Positions 58,862-64,000 of a DNA stretch of 64,000 nucleotides are shown here, in pieces. The translations under genes and the position numbers were made by a program. Location: contig JAAROD010000094.1 in the NCBI GenBank assembly GCA_012274445.1, positions 682,001 to 746,000 of the forward strand. The letters are read 5' to 3'. Origin of the DNA: Sclerotiophoma versabilis (taxonomy: Eukaryota; Ascomycota; Dothideomycetes; Pleosporales; Didymellaceae). Each line of letters begins with the position of its first letter. The stretch's first letter is position 1. The notes under the pieces were generated by a model. That model searched no databases, had not been told where the DNA came from, and saw only the letters and a program-made list of their open reading frames with translations.

Positions 58862-61246
58862 GCTATTAGGCTAATCTAGCTTAAAATTATATTAGAATTC
58901 TTATAAAAGGCTTTCTTAAAGTTAGACTTTTAATTAAACTTTACTATAAGCTCTAGTTAGTACTTAATAAATATACTAGGCTAGTTTAGGCTAATATAGC
59001 CTAAAATATACTCTTATTATAAAGAATTAATATACCTTATAAATAAGTAAGCTAATAAGTAAGTAAGCTACTTTTACTAAGCCTTTACTAAAGTAGACTT
59101 TCTATATAAACATCTTAATAATAATCTATTATAAATATATCTTAGAAAGCTTAGGTATAGCTTAGACTTTAAGCTCTTAAATAAGATATAAATCTCTTTT
59201 AGTAATATACTATAGCTATTTATAAGGTAACTTAAAGTATACTAAGCTATTAATATACTAGATAACTATTATAAAGTAATTCTATACCTAACTTATAAGG
59301 TTTAGATAATAATAAGAAGAAAGTAATTTTTAAGTATATACTTAAGCTAGACGTATAAGAATTTAGCCTCTAGCTAGTAAATATAGCTGCTATAGCTAAT
59401 TCTCTATATACTAATTATAATCTAAGCTCTATTAGTATAAACTAGCCTAGTACGTTTATTAAGTATTAATTAGAGCTTAAAGTAAAATTTAATTATAAGT
59501 ATAACTATAAGTAAGCTCTCTATAAGAATTTAGAGGTTATATAGAGCTAGTTTAGCCTAGTAGCTAATATTAAAGCTAAGTATAGTATCTAGAATAATAA
59601 TACCTATAACTTTAATAAGACAGGCTTTATAATAGGCTAAATCTTCTTAAAAGTAATTAATATAGCTTTAAAAAGATAAAGAAGGCTAAAAATAGTCTAG
59701 TAAAGTAACTAGAAGTAGATAACAGTTATATAGAGTATTAATATAAAAGAATAGGCTATTCTACTCTTTATTATCTTTAAAGTATACTACTACCTTTCTA
59801 GCTAGTATAAGAAAGAAAACCTACCTTAGAATTAGGTTATTAGAGTCTTTAGTAATAGTTAGACTACTAATAAGCTTAGTTTTAAGTAGTTAGAGTACTT
59901 TAATACATATATAAAGAAGTATACTATTAGTACCTACTAACTACTAGTTATTAATAGCTATAAGAGCTATAATATACTTAAATTCTAGTAATACTATAAG
60001 AATAATAAGATTATTACTATATATATACCTTCTTACTTATTATACTATTTATAGCTACTTAATATAAGTTATTTTACTTCTTTAAAGAAAGTATATAGGT
60101 TCTAAGCTAAAATACTTATATATAACTAGATTACTTACTTTATAAAGACTAAGTTTCTTTTATACTTTAAATTAGCCTATAATATAGTATTTACTTTTAG
60201 TAATATCTAAGAAGAGTTTTAAGGTACTAGATTAGTCTCTTATAATCTAGAATAGATTATTTTAACTCTTAATATAAAGCTGTAGATACTATTACTTCTA
60301 CTTTCTACTAATAGTAAGCTCTAGTAGTTATAAACCTCTAGTAATACTCTAGAATTTAGGTTATAATTAACTCTAATTTAAGAAAAGTATAAGAAGTAGT
60401 AAAGTAGCTTACTAAACTCTATTCTAAGTGCGCTTAAGTACTATATAAAGAGAGAAGTAATTTTATTCTATAAGCTAGTTTTAGCCTAATAGAAAATTAT
60501 TAAGCTTTAAGTAGCTAATAAGGCTACTATATAATAAAAATTATATAAAAGAAAGTAGGTTTAGAAGAAAGAAACTCTGATAGTTAGAGATAGGTAGTAA
60601 CTAGTAGCTCTAAAGAAGTTTAGAGTATATAGTAATAGAAAGAAGCTAAATAAGTAAGTACGCACTTAAGAAAGTAAGCTAACCTAAAGGCACTATAGAA
60701 GGTATAATTAAACTAGCTATAATATATAAATATATAAGATTAATATAGAAGTAGTCTCTAAATAATATTATATACTATAGTCTACTATAAAGTACTAAAG
60801 TATAGTGTTTTAGGCTATAATAGGTTATATTTTAGTAAAAGCTTAGTAAAAGTAGCTTAATTACCTATTAGCTTACTTACCTATAGAGTATATTAGCTAT
60901 ATTAGCTATAGCTATAAGCCTTAAAGAAAACTTCTATATTACTAGCTTAAGTATATACTTAATAATTACTTACTTCTTAGTATTAGTAAGATTCTATAAG
61001 TTATCTATAGCTTTAGTATATAAAGGTTATTTAGTATATTAGTTATATAGTATAGTTTTAGAAACCTTATAGATAGCTATAGTATATTATAGAGAAATCT
61101 TTATATTACTTCTAAGAGCTTAGACTATAAGCTATATCTAAGCTTCTTTTAATATATCTAGCTAGTACTGTAATTAAGGTATTAGTAGGGGAGTAGTGTT
61201 TTAGCGTAGTCTTAGTAAAAGTGCGCAGCTTGTCTGTAAGGTATAT
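58862..61246 (-). mobile_element. Older Fot1-like relic, truncated and interrupted
   Basis: Two pieces, 58862-59029 and 60894-61246, match consecutive parts of the 48761-50622 relic (shared TTTTAATTAAACTTTA and AAGTATATACTTAATAATTA segments). They are separated by a complete second Fot1-like element. The left part is lost at the LTR boundary 58861. The right terminus (CTGTAAGGTATAT, followed by TA) marks the edge of the AT-rich block and is less mutated. Confidence 0.7.
59030..60893 (+). mobile_element. RIP-mutated Fot1/Pot2-like transposon nested in another
   Basis: 1864 bp with terminal inverted repeats (ATATACCTTATAAATAAGTA at left; complement ATATACTCTATAGGTAAGTA at right) and TA on both sides (59028-59029 and 60894-60895). 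Removing it restores the uninterrupted host sequence seen in the 48761-50622 relic (AAAGAATTAGCTATATTAGC). Plus-strand reading near 59610-59640 gives YNFNKTGFIIG, a mutated Fot1 transposase signature. Frames are broken. Confidence 0.85.
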
Positions 61247-61248
61247 TA

Positions 61249-62140
61249 GAAAACTTAGTAGAAGATAAATATATTAAGATTTATTAGCAATTGTCTATTG
61301 TAGATCTTTCTCTTCTTACGTTTACCTTCTTATAACATCTGTTTAGCGTAATAGCGTACAGAGCGCGCATTGAGTAAATGCACGCATTAAGTGCACAGGC
61401 ACAGTAGTACACTCTTAAAGCGGTCGGTTACAGAAAGACTGACGTCTGCTTAGGCTTTGTAATTTTTACGTCGTGTAGTAGTTGATAAGCTTGTAGTCTG
61501 CAGTTGTCGTGTTACGTTAAGGCGATGGGATTACGACTTCGTTACAGAAACCTGTAGTCGTGCCACGAAAGCCGAACTTGCTCCAACAAAGGCTGACCTA
61601 GCATATTGTGCAGTGGCATTCGACTACTCGAGTCCTCGAATGAGCTCAATTGGTCCAAAGCTCACCGCTAGGCACCTCTTTCGCGCATCCTCCGTTACAA
61701 ACTCATGCCTGCAACCGTAGCACCTATCGCCGGACTTTGCGGTTGCTGGTCCCCCACCCCTGCCGCTAATGATGAGGCAGGCGCAGCTGAGCCGCACCTG
61801 CGGCACCGCTGTGGCGCTCCTACCAAGTATGTATGGGACGTGGAGCCTTCGACTCACAAACCTACCCGATGCGCTGGATCGCCACCGTCGCCGTACGCTG
61901 CCACCTGTCCGTCTTCCGGCCGCGCGACTTTAGCTCTCACATCGCTGCGAGTGCCAAGCGATGAAGGCACAAGGGCTCGGCAGGCGTTCAGGTGACGGGC
62001 GGACTTTAGCGGGGACGCGCGCTCAGCCACACCATTCTGTCATCACACCTCACCTGCAGTTCTCCACTGCCTAACTGAAGACAACTGCCGTCAGCACTTC
62101 TTTCCCCGCGAACACCTTTTCCCGACACTCGAGTTTCAAG
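61249..62140. other. Right margin of AT-rich block and YSC84 promoter region
   Basis: About 0.9 kb where composition returns to normal by about 61290. Open frames of 77-96 codons at 61624-61995 on both strands lack features. The last few hundred bases are the promoter and leader of the SH3 protein gene. Confidence 0.45.
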
Positions 62141-63645
62141 ATGGGCTTTAGTCTCAACAATCCGCTGCCCTCGTCCATGAGGAGTGAGTATCTGTCGCTC
62201 CATCGCAATCGGCGGGTCTCACAATTGGTGAGGCTGGCCGCACTGTGACGTCGCTAACAGTCTGCAGGCGAGTGCAGGAAAACGGGCAAGATCCTGGCGT
62301 CCTTCGTCGACCCGCGACAAGCTTTCGGGCCAGATAAAATCATCCCTCCGTCTGTCCTTGCAAATGCAAAGGTACGTTATCCTCATCCTCAAGCTTCCGA
62401 GCTTTCCGCGACGCGCCCAGTCCGTCCAGGCGCACCGAAGCTCGCGGCTCGCGAAATACCACATGCTGAAATAAGCGCGACATAGGGTCTCGCGATTCTC
62501 ACAGTATTCAAAGCCGGTTTCCTCGGTACGGCACGTTTCGGCTCCGGTGTTGTTGTTGCGCGTCTCGCAGATGGTTCGTGGTCGGCGCCCTCAGCTATTG
62601 GCACAATCGGTGGCGGCTTCGGCGGGCAGATTGGTTTCGAGCTGACCGACTTCGTTTTCATCCTGAACGATGCATCAGCAGTGCGCACCTTTGCCCAGGC
62701 CGGTTCGCTGACACTGGGCGGCAACGTATCGATCGCAGCCGGTCCCGTCGGTAGGAACGCGGAAGCAGCCGGCGTCGCAAGCTTGAAGGGTGTAGCAGGC
62801 GTGTTCAGCTACAGCAAGACAAAGGGACTGTTCGCCGGCGTCAGTTTGGAAGGCAGTGGTCTGATTGAGAGAAGAGACGCGAACGAGAAACTCTACGGGC
62901 GGAGATGGACTGCGCGAGAGCTGCTGAGTGGTCAAGTTCCTCCGCCACCAGCGGCTGAGCCACTTTTGCGTGTGCTCAACTCGAGAGTCTTTTCTGGTGT
63001 AGGTGGCGCGGCGGCGGCAGACGATAGGATGTACAACGATATCCCCGTCTACGACGACACACAAGATAACGTTGTTTGGCAAGGACGCAGCGGTTCGGCT
63101 ATGGGCGAGGGCGTGAGGAGAGATCGCACAGGCTCGCTCGGTCAAGGCAGCCAGTATGGAAACGACGAGTACGAATACCGCGATCGTCCACAGCGCTCAT
63201 CCACCTGGGCAGACGATGTGTACGACCGACAGCCAAACACCGGGGGTGGTATCAACCGCTCTTTCTCTACACGCGCCAACCCTAACGAGACATTCGACAC
63301 CATGAACAGCCGCACCCGTTCGTCCACGTTCGGTGACGACTACTCCTACAGCGACCGCGCGCCCGGCAGGCCATCCGCACCAAAGCCGGTTTTTGGTCAG
63401 AAGAAGGCGAGCTTAGGCACTGACCAGGCCATTGCAAAGTTTACTTTCGACCCTGATCAGCCTGGCGATCTTGGCTTCAAGAAGGGCGATGTCATTACAA
63501 TCTTGAAGCGCACAGACAATGAGACTGATTGGTGGACAGGAAGAATAGGTGACAGGGAGGGCATCTTCCCCAGGTAAGCCAACCATTCTCTGGACGCTCT
63601 ATTCCAATCTGACAAACGCACAGCAACTACGTCGAGACTGTGTAA
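62141..63645 (+). CDS. YSC84/LSB3-type actin-binding SH3 protein
   Basis: Four exons: 62141-62183, 62268-62371, 62486-63573 and 63624-63645, summing to 419 codons with the stop (418 aa). The start context is TTTCAAGATGGG. Residues about 10-240 are the Ysc84 (SYLF, PF04366) domain: KILASFVDPRQAFGPDKIIP, FKAGFLGTARFGSGVVVAR, GTIGGGFGGQIGFELTDFVF, GGNVSIAAGPVGRNAEA and VSLEGSGLIERRD. This domain binds phosphoinositides and actin at endocytic patches. A Tyr/Asp/Arg-rich linker follows. The C-terminal SH3 domain spans the last ~55 residues (AIAKFTFDPDQPGDLGFKKG, DWWTGRIGDREGIFPSNYV), with its final seven residues on a 22-nt last exon. Homologue of yeast Ysc84/Lsb3 and vertebrate SH3YL1. Confidence 0.96.
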
Positions 63646-64000
63646 AGTCAGCTTATTGAGTCTCTAGATTACTATTTCTGCATTCTGCTCGAATATCCCT
63701 GCTTTCGCGTCCAAAAGCTACCTTCTTCGCATATCTTGGCAGCTATATGCAGCCCCTCAGTAACCTGATGGAACCTGATGGACACCATTTTGAAGTCTTT
63801 GAGCTCAGTAGGGCGTCAAGGATTCCCTATTTTCTGCATGTCTTCGGCTACCTACAACGTCCACCATGATACCTTATCAATGCATCTACTCCCCTTATTA
63901 ATTACCGCATATGGATCTGCATGACTGTCGATACATGACAAGTCGGCCAAGCGGTCTGTCTTGGTGCTTGTTGTTCCTTTGTTCGCTAAGCCAACACACC
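63646..64000. other. 3' flank of the YSC84 gene
   Basis: 355 bp with no supported gene, RNA or repeat. Confidence 0.5.

Larger units (their letters stand above)
26465..61250. repeat. RIP-mutated AT-rich block of nested transposon relics
   Basis: Composition switches sharply at about 26465 and back at about 61250. In between, sequence is dominated by TpA steps with few CpA, TpG or CpG, and apart from 29859-36849 and 53529-54027 there is no open frame of 60 codons on any strand. Where relics can be lined up with the unmutated element in the same window, the differences are C to T and G to A, the signature of repeat-induced point mutation (a fungal defence against duplicated DNA). Stretches between about 40000 and 43900 are less mutated. 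Pieces not listed separately (57826-58091, 58176-58599) are degenerate AT-rich DNA in which I recognise nothing. Confidence 0.9.

Noticed and set aside
26465..61250. Centromere or mitochondrial DNA insertion as explanation for the AT-rich block
   Set aside because: Recognisable RIP-mutated transposons explain the composition. No mitochondrial genes are visible. A centromere cannot be excluded but would need CENP-A mapping; nothing in the sequence alone points to it.
61705..61995. 96-codon frame at the right edge of the AT-rich block
   Set aside because: No recognisable feature; overlapped by an opposite-strand frame of similar length.

Overview
The window is nuclear DNA of a filamentous ascomycete (Pezizomycotina; the gene set and genome style suggest a Dothideomycete, which is an inference). 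The genes carry 44-70 bp GT-AG introns. The gene products are typical secreted and metabolic fungal proteins. A block of about 35 kb has been driven to extreme TpA/AT richness in the manner of repeat-induced point mutation (RIP).

Left gene-rich arm (1-26464): the 5' end of a tyrosinase-like secreted protein gene (minus), a seven-helix rhodopsin-like integral membrane protein, a Baeyer-Villiger-type flavin monooxygenase, a secreted subtilisin-type protease convergent with a sulfite oxidase, a type II membrane GT31-like glycosyltransferase with a PAN-like tail, a secreted GH92 alpha-mannosidase divergent from a BAHD-type acyltransferase, and a calpain-like cysteine protease with an RGG-like repeat tail. 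Exon structures were worked out by eye from reading frames and splice motifs, and most sum to whole codons. They look like neighbours rather than a coherent biosynthetic cluster.

AT-rich block (26465-61250): a nested graveyard of mutated transposons. Recognisable pieces are a 292-bp LTR pair 21 kb apart (Copia-like), a nearly full-length minus-strand chromovirus relic (37669-44612), two Fot1/Pot2-like DNA transposon relics of about 1.86 kb with terminal inverted repeats and TA target duplications, a second Ty3/gypsy relic, and several relic LTRs. Inside it sit two pieces that are not RIP-mutated: a complete 6986-bp Ty3/gypsy chromovirus (29859-36844; LTRs read as identical by eye, TATAC target duplication) and a 499-bp solo LTR (53529-54027; GTTAT duplication). 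The intact element has Gag, a canonical T_TTT_TTA -1 frameshift site, a Pol ending in a chromodomain, and an antisense Zn2Cys6-like/coiled-coil gene between pol and the 3' LTR.

The strongest unusual signal is in the LTRs. They share the extreme end and everything from the TATA box onward, but carry at least four unrelated U3 modules upstream of that TATA box, one with four copies of a perfect 16-bp hairpin. The antisense gene also survives in recognisable form, same place and orientation, in the old RIP-mutated relic, so it is an old component of the family.

Right arm (61250-64000): DNA of ordinary composition with a complete YSC84/LSB3-type SH3 protein gene of the actin-patch machinery.
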